Below, in pieces: positions 8,386-15,203 of a DNA stretch of 64,000 nt. The stretch lies in the NCBI RefSeq assembly GCF_000367345.1, contig NZ_BARE01000016.1, positions 62,001 to 126,000 of the forward strand, written 5' to 3'. Every line of letters begins with the position of its first letter. Position 1 is the first letter of the stretch. Below the pieces are notes generated by a model. The model did not search any database. It saw nothing but the letters and a program-made list of their open reading frames with translations, and had not been told where the DNA came from. The position numbers were made by a program, and so were the translations under genes. Source of the stretch: Sphingobium xenophagum NBRC 107872. GTDB lineage: Bacteria > Pseudomonadota > Alphaproteobacteria > Sphingomonadales > Sphingomonadaceae.

Positions 8386-9353
8386 GCGCGGGCAAGCGTG
8401 CGCCCGTCGTCGCGGCATGGGGGGCAGGCACGAACTCGACCGCGATGATCATCGAACTTGTCCGTCGGGGCGAAATCCCTGACATGACTTTGTTGGCGGC
8501 AATGCCCGAGCAGCCTCATACCCGCCAGCTTATCCCTGTCTTCCGTCAGTGGATGGACGATCATGGCGTTCCCAATGAGATTGTCGAATATCAGCCCAGA
8601 TTCTTCAAGCACTGGCCGCCCTATACCTCGCTTCTCGATGCCTGTCTGACCAATGGCACATTGCCGTCGATCGCATTCGGGCAGCATAGTTGTTCGGCCC
8701 GGCATAAAATTTCGCCACAGGACAAATGGGTCAAGGCCTGGCCTGCGGCACAGCATGCCTGGGCCAATGGCCAGAAGGTCGTCCGGCTCATTGGTTATGA
8801 CTGCTCGACCCGTGACAATCAGCGTTACGCCCATCGCGAAGGGCATATCTCAGATCTTTATGAATACCGATATCCACTGCGGGATTGGGGCTTTACGCGT
8901 GAAGATTGCGAGCGTGTCATAGCGCAAGAGGGCTTGCCAGCTTTCCATAAAAGCTCGTGCTTCTTTTGTACCGCCATGCAGATTTCTGAGGTCCGGGCGC
9001 TGCCGCGCGAGGAATTGCGCCTCATCATCCTTCTCGAAGCGCGCGCGGCACCGCGCCTGCGCACCATAGAAGGACTATGGCGCAAATCGACAAGAAAGCG
9101 ACCGGGATCGATGACGGCCTTCATCCGCGCCGAGGGTTTGCTCGATGCTGCCGAGATTGACGAGATCGTAGCCAATGCACCGCTCGATCTTCTCGAATTC
9201 CAGCGTGCGGCCGCCGCCGTCCCGATCGAACGCCGTGCCCATATCGGCACCTGGATCGAACGCTTCAATGCCGGACAGGCCTGCTCCTCATTGCCTGCCA
9301 ATGCGATCAATGTCTCCGAGGATTCCGCCATGCGGTCCGCCGCCATCAGCTGA
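8382..9353 (+). CDS. PP-loop ATP pyrophosphatase, PAPS-reductase-like, 323 aa
   Basis: The N-terminus carries a PP-loop, WGAGTNSTAMI at 13-23, in place of the usual SGGxDS. It is followed by the cysteine motif HSCSARHK at 102-109 and a pair C193/C196 in KSSCFFC. These features match the phosphoadenosine-phosphosulfate-reductase-like enzymes carried by phages and plasmids. Relatives activate a substrate by adenylation, and some (such as DndC) take part in sulfur modification of DNA. Its actual substrate is unknown. The four cysteines suggest an iron-sulfur or zinc site. It is the last gene of the 3250-9353 operon and overlaps the preceding gene by 4 bases. There are no Dnd or Ssp partners in the window. 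Confidence 0.75.
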   Translation: MSAGKRAPVVAAWGAGTNSTAMIIELVRRGEIPDMTLLAAMPEQPHTRQLIPVFRQWMDDHGVPNEIVEYQPRFFKHWPPYTSLLDACLTNGTLPSIAFGQHSCSARHKISPQDKWVKAWPAAQHAWANGQKVVRLIGYDCSTRDNQRYAHREGHISDLYEYRYPLRDWGFTREDCERVIAQEGLPAFHKSSCFFCTAMQISEVRALPREELRLIILLEARAAPRLRTIEGLWRKSTRKRPGSMTAFIRAEGLLDAAEIDEIVANAPLDLLEFQRAAAAVPIERRAHIGTWIERFNAGQACSSLPANAINVSEDSAMRSAAIS

Positions 9354-9757
9354 TCGCTCGCGAGACTGGGAACGCACCGGTCCGTGCCGGTCCTCGCAAT
9401 GCTGTCGGTTCTGCCTGTAGGTGCCACCTGATCTTGCCTCGCGCACCGCTACCACTACCCGCTCGACCCTGGCGCCAACGCGGCTACCGCCGCGTCTCCA
9501 GCCTCACCCCCAATTCAACATGGCCGTCGCCTGCTCGTCTGCATTCGGGCCTAGTCGTGCTGCGGGTTTGCGCAGAATTGTGGCCTGGCCTGGCCTGGCA
9601 TGGCGTTGCGGGTGGAGGGGCGTCGCGTCGGAGGGATGGGGAGCGCTGTCCTCCGGGCGGGCGGTGCGCGGGGCAAGGGCGGGACAGAGAGGAGAGAAGG
9701 GACGGGGAGGGTGTCGCCGGAAAATGGATTTCGAGCGACATTCGAAAGGTCAAGACG
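9354..9757 (+). other. Non-coding stretch before the DUF736 gene
   Basis: I see no convincing gene in these 400 bases. The open frames that cross it are rich in Arg, Pro and Ala and lack ribosome-binding sites. A short direct repeat of TGGCC units lies at 9581-9600. The last 20 bases hold the AAAGG ribosome-binding site of the next gene. A promoter for the DUF736 gene must lie here, but I cannot place it. Confidence 0.5.
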
Positions 9758-10228
9758 ATGAACATCGGTGAAATCTTCAATCAGAACGGCCGCCTGACGG
9801 GCTCGATCGCCACTCGCACGATCGATCTCCCGCGCATCGGGCTGCGCAAGGTCATGAGCGAAAATGAGAAGGCTCCGGTCTACGAGATCCTGGCGCTCAA
9901 CGTCGCGCGTCGCTGGGTTCAGGTCGGCGCATTGTGGGAGGCTGCGTCCAAGCGCACCGGCGAGGTCTTCCTTGCCGGCAATATCGACGACCCCAGCCTG
10001 CCTGAACCGCTGCCGATCGCGCTCTTCCCGGCCGATCATGGCGGCTACATGGTCGCATGGCGGCGCGACACCATGCGCTCCGACTTCGGGGGCAGCATGG
10101 GGACCAGCCGCACCAATTATGACGATCGCGGTTCGCGCGACGAAGGCGGCTTCGGTGACAGCACCGCAGGGGCTGACGGCGAACTGGCCGGTGCGGGCGC
10201 GCCGTTTGGCGAGGAGGAACCGTTCTGA
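9758..10228 (+). CDS. DUF736 family protein with acidic tail, 156 aa
   Basis: The ATG at 9758 follows AAAGG. The first 110 residues (MNIGEIFNQNGRLTGSIATR onward, with VYEILALNVARRWVQVGALW) are a DUF736 domain, a small beta-rich protein of unknown function very common on alphaproteobacterial plasmids. Typical members are about 100 residues long. This one has a further 40-residue Gly/Asp-rich tail that ends in FGEEEPF. That tail resembles the disordered acidic tail and terminal Pro-Phe of single-stranded DNA-binding proteins, which recruit repair and replication proteins. A strong terminator follows the stop. A role in ssDNA handling during transfer is inference. Confidence 0.8.
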   Translation: MNIGEIFNQNGRLTGSIATRTIDLPRIGLRKVMSENEKAPVYEILALNVARRWVQVGALWEAASKRTGEVFLAGNIDDPSLPEPLPIALFPADHGGYMVAWRRDTMRSDFGGSMGTSRTNYDDRGSRDEGGFGDSTAGADGELAGAGAPFGEEEPF

Positions 10229-10253
10229 TCACCCGTTGATCGGAACCCGTTCG

Positions 10254-10288
10254 GGGCCGGGGAGGCGTCAGGCTTCCCCGGCCCTTTT
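10254..10288 (+). terminator. Rho-independent terminator after the DUF736 gene
   Basis: GGGCCGGGGA at 10254-10263 pairs with TCCCCGGCCC at 10275-10284 around an 11-base loop, followed by TTTT. The hairpin ends only about 15 bases before the ribosome-binding site of the next gene, so it also lies in that gene's leader. Confidence 0.8.
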
Positions 10289-10314
10289 CCTTTCTTCGCA
10301 TGAGGAGACAGTCC

Positions 10315-10596
10315 ATGCCGCTTCCTTCTTTTCATGACATCGCGCCGCTGTCCGATCTCTCGGCGCTCTGCGCCGCGATTATCGCCAGTCCCGCTATCCG
10401 GGATCTGCTGACACCCCAAAACACGCTTGCGGTCCGCTCGCCGGAAATACCTGGCGGCGTTACATGCGGCGAGATCATCGCTGCTATCTATGACCTGCTC
10501 GAAGGCACGCCCTTTGCGCCCCATGCGGCGCAAATCGTCGATGCCGTCCTGACGCGCTCAACCGCTTTCGCCAGTGCACGGGCAAGCATGCACTGA
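10315..10596 (+). CDS. Short paralogue of the DUF2493 protein N-terminal region, 93 aa
   Basis: The ATG at 10315 follows GAGGAG. The product aligns with the first 100 residues of the next two large genes. ALCAAIIASPAIRDLL here corresponds to TLFAQMTATPEFKRAF there, and GEIIAAIYDLLEGTPFAPHA corresponds to GVIATIFDLLTDTRLDALA. It lacks the C-terminal DUF2493 (SLOG-like) domain entirely. It is either a truncated duplicate or a stand-alone regulatory version of that N-terminal helical domain. It lies between two terminator-like hairpins. Confidence 0.65.
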   Translation: MPLPSFHDIAPLSDLSALCAAIIASPAIRDLLTPQNTLAVRSPEIPGGVTCGEIIAAIYDLLEGTPFAPHAAQIVDAVLTRSTAFASARASMH

Positions 10597-10607
10597 TCCG
10601 ACATAAT

Positions 10608-10643
10608 GGGGCGGGACGCTTTTGCGCGTTCGCGCCCCTTTTT
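10608..10643 (+). terminator. Terminator-like hairpin in the leader of the first DUF2493 gene
   Basis: GGGGCG at 10608-10613 pairs with CGCCCC at 10633-10638, with weaker inner pairing, then TTTTT. It stands 14 bases before the GAGGAG ribosome-binding site of the gene at 10670. Confidence 0.6.
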
Positions 10644-10669
10644 CCTTTTCCATGATGAGGAGAAGTACC

Positions 10670-11680
10670 ATGATCCACGACCATTCGCGGCGTATCAGCC
10701 ACTTTGCAGACCTGCCGACACTGTTTGCACAGATGACGGCGACACCGGAATTCAAACGCGCTTTTGGCGATCCCATCCCGCTTTCGATCATCACGCCGGG
10801 CGACGAGCCGGGCGAGCATGATATGCCCGAACCGCTCCACGCGCAGGCCGATTGCGCGGGTGTGATCGCCACCATCTTCGATCTGCTGACCGATACCCGC
10901 CTCGACGCGCTTGCGCCCGAGATCGCCTGGGGCATGGTCAACAGCTTCCACTTCGTCGCTGGCAAGCTTGAACGACAGGAAGACATGCTGGCCAATGAGC
11001 TGCGCGATTTGATCCGGCGGATCGAGCCTTCCGAGGTTTTCAACAGCGCACTGGAGGAGAAACAGCTCCTGTGCCAGTCGCTGACCGAACAGCGCGAGGC
11101 GGTCGAGTGTATGCGCGATTATGCCGCTGAAACTTTCCGCGTGCTGTCTGGTCGCCCTTGGTCGCCGGCGCGCGGATCGCGTGTCTCGAAGGCGGCTACC
11201 GCCACGCAGGTATCGATACAGGATTTCCTGCGCGCCCGGGAACTGGCCGAACGGGAGCGGTACCGTCCCCGTGGACCGATCGTTATCGCCTCAGGCCATG
11301 CGGAATGGCATGACTGGCAATTGCTCTGGGATCGGCTCGACACCATCCTCGAACGCATCCCGCATATGACGCTGGTGACGACCGCGCAGCGCAAGGGCTT
11401 CGACGCGATCGTGGCCTCCTGGGCTGGCAATCGGGAGGTGCAACTTGTGACATATTCGCTGACGGGGTCGGGGCGCGGTGCGCCCTTCGCCCGCAATCGC
11501 AAGCTTGTGGACCTGAGACCCGTCGAAGCCTTGCTGGGTGAGGGATCGGGTATTCAGGCCAATCTTTATCAGGCCCTGCGCAAGGCCGGCGTTCCGATCC
11601 ATGCCTTCCGCAAGGCCGATCAGGTGCCGGTCGAAAAGGTCGCTCCGCCCCAACGCAACCGACTTCGCCGCGCCGCCTGA
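10670..11680 (+). CDS. DUF2493 (SLOG-like) domain protein, 336 aa
   Basis: The start at 10670 is set by GAGGAG 8 bases upstream. Residues 1-190 are helical, with IATIFDLLTDTRLDALAPEI and a probable coiled coil around 105-145. The C-terminal 130 residues form a DUF2493 domain: PIVIASGHAEWHDW, the helix with TLVTTAQRKGFDAIVASWA, PFARNRKLVDLRPVEALL and GEGSGIQANL. DUF2493 belongs to the Rossmann-like SLOG superfamily proposed to bind nucleotides or nucleotide-derived signals. The protein is a common plasmid gene in sphingomonads. It has a close full-length paralogue at 12096 and a short one at 10315. A terminator follows. Confidence 0.75.
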   Translation: MIHDHSRRISHFADLPTLFAQMTATPEFKRAFGDPIPLSIITPGDEPGEHDMPEPLHAQADCAGVIATIFDLLTDTRLDALAPEIAWGMVNSFHFVAGKLERQEDMLANELRDLIRRIEPSEVFNSALEEKQLLCQSLTEQREAVECMRDYAAETFRVLSGRPWSPARGSRVSKAATATQVSIQDFLRARELAERERYRPRGPIVIASGHAEWHDWQLLWDRLDTILERIPHMTLVTTAQRKGFDAIVASWAGNREVQLVTYSLTGSGRGAPFARNRKLVDLRPVEALLGEGSGIQANLYQALRKAGVPIHAFRKADQVPVEKVAPPQRNRLRRAA

Positions 11681-11704
11681 CAATACATCGCTCGCATTCT
11701 GTTC

Positions 11705-11736
11705 GGGGACGGCGCTACGCGCGCTGTCCCCTTTTT
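11705..11736 (+). terminator. Rho-independent terminator
   Basis: The arms GGGGAC-g-GCGC at 11705-11715 and GCGC-t-GTCCCC at 11721-11731 enclose a five-base loop and are followed by TTTTT. It ends the DUF2493 transcript at 10670-11680. Confidence 0.85.
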
Positions 11737-11817
11737 CATGGAAAAGATGCTGAGCCTGGCGATGAGGATCGGGGTTGCCGGCTCTCTCCCGCAAGGGCAG
11801 CGCCAGGAGGCACCCAT

Positions 11818-11852
11818 TTGCGAATCAGGGGCATCGAGCCCCAGATTCGCAA
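11818..11852. repeat. Long near-perfect inverted repeat in a non-coding region
   Basis: TTGCGAATC at 11818-11826 pairs with GATTCGCAA at 11844-11852, and GGGGC pairs with GCCCC inside. The single A-A mismatch and the 5-base loop are symmetric. No T-run follows, so it is unlikely to be an intrinsic terminator. It lies in the 415-base gene-free stretch 11681-12095 between two DUF2493 paralogues. A protein-binding or single-strand origin role is possible. Confidence 0.75.
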
Positions 11853-11926
11853 CGCCTCTTCTCTCTCTCAAGAATTCCAAGGGTGGCACGGGACCGCGTC
11901 GGCCTCAAGGACGACGGGGCCCCACC

Positions 11927-11988
11927 ATTTTTCGGGGCGGCTCAGGCGCCGCGCTTCTCACTCGACCATGGTGGCCGCCCCAAAAAAT
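11927..11988. repeat. 15-bp inverted repeat with 32-bp spacer
   Basis: The arm ATTTTTCGGGGCGGC at 11927-11941 is matched, with one mismatch, by GCCGCCCCAAAAAAT at 11974-11988. Together with the repeat at 11818-11852 this makes the gene-free stretch unusually structured. The rest of 11681-12095 holds no supported gene; one long open frame across it has neither a ribosome-binding site nor protein-like composition. Confidence 0.65.
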
Positions 11989-12095
11989 CGTGACCCCCAT
12001 CGCCGGCTGCGCCGGTCGCGTTCCGCGATCCTTGACCCCGCCGCTCGGAGCCCGTGCCCAAGGGGGAACCTCTTTCGTTTCAACAGGAGGTTCAC

Positions 12096-13076
12096 ATGAC
12101 GAGCATCAACCAGTCCGACCGCACATTTTCAGACATTGCTACATTCATCACGCAGGAGACAGCGGCCACCACCGACGATTTCCACGCTGCCTTCGCGTCC
12201 GATCTAGATGGTGTCCGCATCGGACGAAGCGGTGAGGAGATGGCGACCGACATGCCCGATCCGAGGGAGGCACAACTCGCCGTCGAACTGATCGTCACGA
12301 CACTTTTCGACGTCCTGCGGGACACGCGCTTGGAGCCCGCCGCGCAACGCCTGGCATGGGGCATCGTCAACAGCTTCCATCACGTCGCTGACCAGTGGGA
12401 GGGCCAGGCCGACAAGGCGACACGGCAGGTTCAGGACCTGCTGCGACGCGCCGATGGCAGCGAAATCCACAGCGTCGAACTCGAGCAGGCACGCGACGAA
12501 CTTGAATATCTCGACGAAGCAACCGACGCGCTGCGGTGCATGCGCGACCATGCCGCCGACGTCTTCCACACCGAAACCGGGCGGCCATGGTCCGCGCCGA
12601 GGGGCTCGCTGGTGTCCAGCAAGCGCACCGCGTCGGTGATTGCCGCCACCGATTTCCTCGCCGCCCGTCGCCAGCGCAGAACCGACGCGCACAACCCGCA
12701 AGGGCCCGTCGTGATCTTCTCAGGAGGAGCGGAATGCTGGTTTGACGACCGTCTCATCTGGGGCAAGCTCGATGAAGCCAAATCCCGAAATCCGATGATG
12801 GTGCTGGCGACGACCGCGCAAGACAAGGGGTGCGACGCCATGGCCGCAGCGTGGGCAGCGTCGCGCAAGGTGACGCTCATAACATTCCGGCTCAGCGCAA
12901 AGCTTGGCAAACGGGCGGGGTTCGTACGCAACGAGCAGATGGTCGGATTACGTCCCGTCGAAGCGCTGGTGTGCGAAGGATCAGGATTGCAATCGCACCT
13001 TGCGCGACTGGTCAGGGAGAAGCGTATCCCGGCGCGGTTTGTGAGGCTCAGCGATCAGGCATGGGAAGCGCAGTGA
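12096..13076 (+). CDS. DUF2493 (SLOG-like) domain protein, 326 aa, second copy
   Basis: The ATG at 12096 follows AGGAGG by 6 bases. The protein is collinear with the gene at 10670: VTTLFDVLRDTRLEPAAQRL, a coiled-coil segment, the basic WSAPRGSLVS linker, and a C-terminal DUF2493 domain with GPVVIFSGGAECWFDD, VLATTAQDKGCDAMAAAWA, GFVRNEQMVGLRPVEAL and GSGLQSHLARL. Sequence drift between the copies is substantial, so the duplication is old. A Rossmann-like nucleotide-sensing role is family knowledge only. A terminator lies 8 bases after the stop, so the gene is probably transcribed on its own from the structured region upstream. Confidence 0.75.
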   Translation: MTSINQSDRTFSDIATFITQETAATTDDFHAAFASDLDGVRIGRSGEEMATDMPDPREAQLAVELIVTTLFDVLRDTRLEPAAQRLAWGIVNSFHHVADQWEGQADKATRQVQDLLRRADGSEIHSVELEQARDELEYLDEATDALRCMRDHAADVFHTETGRPWSAPRGSLVSSKRTASVIAATDFLAARRQRRTDAHNPQGPVVIFSGGAECWFDDRLIWGKLDEAKSRNPMMVLATTAQDKGCDAMAAAWAASRKVTLITFRLSAKLGKRAGFVRNEQMVGLRPVEALVCEGSGLQSHLARLVREKRIPARFVRLSDQAWEAQ

Positions 13077-13083
13077 CGCCCGA

Positions 13084-13125
13084 GAGGATCGGTCCGCTTT
13101 GTCGGGCCGGTCCTCATTTCTTTTT
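13084..13125 (+). terminator. Terminator after the second DUF2493 gene
   Basis: GAGGA and the following CGG and CC at 13084-13095 pair with GG, CCG and TCCTC ending at 13115, with single mismatches. A TTTCTTTTT run follows. Confidence 0.65.
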
Positions 13126-13533
13126 CGAGCGCAGCACTCGCCCCCGCTCAGGGACCCGCAAGCGGGCCCGTCGCGGACGCGATGCGGAACCGCCAGCGCG
13201 GTCCCGGCCTCCTGCGCGCGGCTTCGCCGTGCTCGTCGCAGGGACACCCTTAGGGTGCGGTTTGGAAGGGCGGGTCGTCGCGGAAACGTTCAGCGTGACC
13301 ATCTGAGGAGGGGTGGGCCATAGCGCGGAATACCTCCTATGGCTTTATCATCTAGCATGATCGGAGCAGGGGAAGTCTCGCCAATATCCGTCGATGTGCA
13401 GAACGGGGATGCTTCGTCCCTATCTGGTTTGCCCGGAAGACCGCATCGTCATCCTGCGCTCTGATACCGACAGGAATGGGCTTCTTATGCTCCACCCCTG
13501 CCGGTCATCTTCGGATTGCCGCTTCGCGGCGCG
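13126..13533. other. GC-rich gene-free stretch
   Basis: About 400 bases with several short GC-rich inverted repeats but no supported gene. Open frames here are Arg/Pro/Ser-rich and lack ribosome-binding sites. It separates plus-strand genes from the minus-strand gene at 13534, so it is a convergent spacer. Confidence 0.5.
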
Positions 13534-13776
13534 TCAGGTCACCGGCGGCAACTTTTTCAGGGCCGTCAGCGCTGCGCCGCCACCAACCCGGATCGCCTGC
13601 ATCAGAAGTTCGCGGAACTCACGTTCCGTCAGCGTCTCGATCGGCACGTCGTTCACCATCGCTGCATATTTGCCGCGCAGAGCGCGGCGGGCGGTTTCCA
13701 GATCTTCCGTCAGCTTGCGCTGACGTGTTTCGAGATCGGCAAGCCGATCCCTTTCGGTCATCTTCGGCATTTCCAT
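13534..13776 (-). CDS. Small coiled-coil protein, 80 aa
   Basis: The start complementary to 13774-13776 has a GGGAAGGA ribosome-binding site on the minus strand. Residues 5-45 (MTERDRLADLETRQRKLTED and on) form a charged coiled coil, followed by LTEREFRELLMQAIRVGGG. Small coiled-coil proteins at this place, near traD and traA, include the TraC/TraD-type accessory proteins of Ti-like transfer systems. The similarity is only in style, so I leave the symbol blank. It is the only minus-strand gene in the transfer region. Confidence 0.6.
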   Translation of the reverse strand: MEMPKMTERDRLADLETRQRKLTEDLETARRALRGKYAAMVNDVPIETLTEREFRELLMQAIRVGGGAALTALKKLPPVT

Positions 13777-14418
13777 CGTCCTTCCCCGATGGGCTGCCCG
13801 TCGAATGCAACTTTGCCATATCGACGGGCCAAAGCAAGAGCGGCTCGCCGCTTCCTGCGGAACTGGCGGGGTGAAGGGCGCGCCGACGAGGGGGCCTGGC
13901 ATGCGAAGCCTGTCGTTAAATCCCCTGATGAAGGTAATCCCGCTCGCGGGACCGGCCCTGATGCACGGCCCCCTTTTTTACATTCTGGGAGAACAAGGCC
14001 ATGAGATTTGCCTCTCAATCCACCCCCATATTGATCCCTGAAAACCAGCAGAAAGGTAGCCCCGCGCCTACCGGCACGAGGCAGCGCAGCGCGAGCGCGC
14101 TGCGTAAGGCGGGACGCACGGCGCAAGGCCGTTTTGTAATGGACCCTACGCACGGGTGCTGCGGGCATATTATGCCGTGAAAACATCGAGATAAGTCGGT
14201 AGTACATGTCTCACACTGAACCGGCGCGCTGTCGTACGCGAAACACCGGGTCCACTTGGTCCAGCCTATCATACTGAAACGCCTTCAGGAATTTCGTGAT
14301 ACGCGTCGTACGTCATTCCTGGTCGCGGCATGCGATGGCGGTGGAGCCTGTAGGTCACCACCCGTTGAATCCTGGCCAAATTCATGATCTTTTTTGCCGC
14401 TTCAGAAAGGATAGCGCC
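13777..14418. other. 640-base gene-free region upstream of the transfer genes
   Basis: Both flanking genes read outward, so divergent promoters must lie here. I see no protein-like frame. The stretch has scattered short palindromes, for example CAGCGCGAGCGCGCTG near 14090. It is one of two places where an origin of transfer could lie, but I cannot identify a nic site. Confidence 0.4.
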
Positions 14419-14745
14419 ATGCCGGAATTGAACGAGGACTATATCAGCGACCTACGCCGGGCGGTGGTAAAGGCCATCTGCGAAGTGTCGGCGCAAAGGC
14501 AGCACGCCCCGGAAGTGGGCAAGGGGGATACTCTCTATATCGGGACAGCAGAAGTCTGTCAGATGCTCACGATTTTGCTGACCGAGTTTATGGAGGGCGT
14601 CCCTGGTCTCGATACGCCCAGTAAGGTGCGGCGCATGTCGGAGGTTGTGGCCAAGAAGATCAGACTGGGGATCGGCGAAATCCGTCGACACCGCGACGAG
14701 ACAGGCGGAACGCCGCCGCCGTCCATCATTATCAGAAGCAACTGA
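14419..14745 (+). CDS. Hypothetical transfer-region protein, 108 aa
   Basis: The ATG at 14419 follows AAAGGA; the frame extends further upstream without a start signal. The product is helical: LNEDYISDLRRAVVKAICEV, then VCQMLTILLTEFMEGVPGLD, and a basic-polar tail RHRDETGGTPPPS. I do not recognise it. It lies 160 bases upstream of the ribbon-helix-helix gene and points the same way, so it may belong to the relaxosome or its control. It has neither a signal peptide nor a membrane span. Confidence 0.6.
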   Translation: MPELNEDYISDLRRAVVKAICEVSAQRQHAPEVGKGDTLYIGTAEVCQMLTILLTEFMEGVPGLDTPSKVRRMSEVVAKKIRLGIGEIRRHRDETGGTPPPSIIIRSN

Positions 14746-14877
14746 TCGAGTCCGTTTCGCCTGTTTCCTGTCGGCACATATCTCCAGTACTAAATCTCTG
14801 GATCAACCTTGTGATAGGGCGGCTTGCGCCAATATCGCCAGTCCGGTAATATACGCTCGCTTCATGATATTTTCGAA

Positions 14878-14897
14878 GGTCTCCGTATAAGGAGACC
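14878..14897 (+). promoter_or_regulatory. Hairpin occluding the ribosome-binding site of the transfer operon
   Basis: GGTCTCC at 14878-14884 pairs perfectly with GGAGACC at 14891-14897 around the loop GTATAA. The AAGGAG used by the TTG start at 14904 lies in the loop and 3' arm, so folding would hide it. The symmetric DNA could also be the operator of the encoded ribbon-helix-helix protein. Confidence 0.65.
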
Positions 14898-14903
14898 CTT
14901 CGC

Positions 14904-15203
14904 TTGCCCAAGCTTAATTTCCGCCTCGATGAATCGCTGCATGCCGCGTTGATGCGCCGTGCGCTCGGTGCGAACCTGTCCTTATCGGGGTTCATTCGTC
15001 AGCTGCTTGAGCAGGCGGTCGATGAGCGCAAGCGCTATGTCTTCTCCTCCCAGGATGAGATCCTCGCCACGTCGATCCAGATCCTGTCGATCGTCGCGAC
15101 GTCCGTCGGCCAGCAATCTCCCAGCGCGCTCGAGCAGGGCATGGCGCAGGCCCGAATGATCCTTGCCGAACGCGGCCTGCTTGGGGGGGAGGATATCCCA
15201 TGA
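14904..15203 (+). CDS. Ribbon-helix-helix relaxosome accessory protein, 99 aa
   Basis: The start is TTG at 14904, nine bases after AAGGAG. The N-terminus PKLNFRLDESLHAALMRRAL, followed by LSGFIRQLLEQAVDE, is the classic ribbon-helix-helix pattern: one beta strand that pairs in a dimer, then two helices. The C-terminal half is helical. Its stop overlaps the traD start (ATGA at 15200-15203). Proteins of this class at the head of traD-relaxase operons bind oriT, help the relaxase and repress their own promoter. That role is inferred from position and fold. The weak start codon and hairpin imply low expression. Confidence 0.7.
   Translation: MPKLNFRLDESLHAALMRRALGANLSLSGFIRQLLEQAVDERKRYVFSSQDEILATSIQILSIVATSVGQQSPSALEQGMAQARMILAERGLLGGEDIP

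Noticed and set aside
9434..9757. 108-codon N-terminal extension of the DUF736 protein
   Set aside because: The extension is low-complexity and Arg-rich, while ATG 9758 has a ribosome-binding site and begins exactly at the DUF736 domain.
11738..12235. 165-codon open frame crossing the structured region
   Set aside because: It runs through two inverted repeats and into the DUF2493 gene in a different frame, with no ribosome-binding site and non-protein-like composition.
14746..14877. Origin of transfer upstream of the relaxosome gene
   Set aside because: A small GGCG/CGCC hairpin near 14820 and the position are suggestive, but I could not match a MobF nic site, so I did not annotate oriT.
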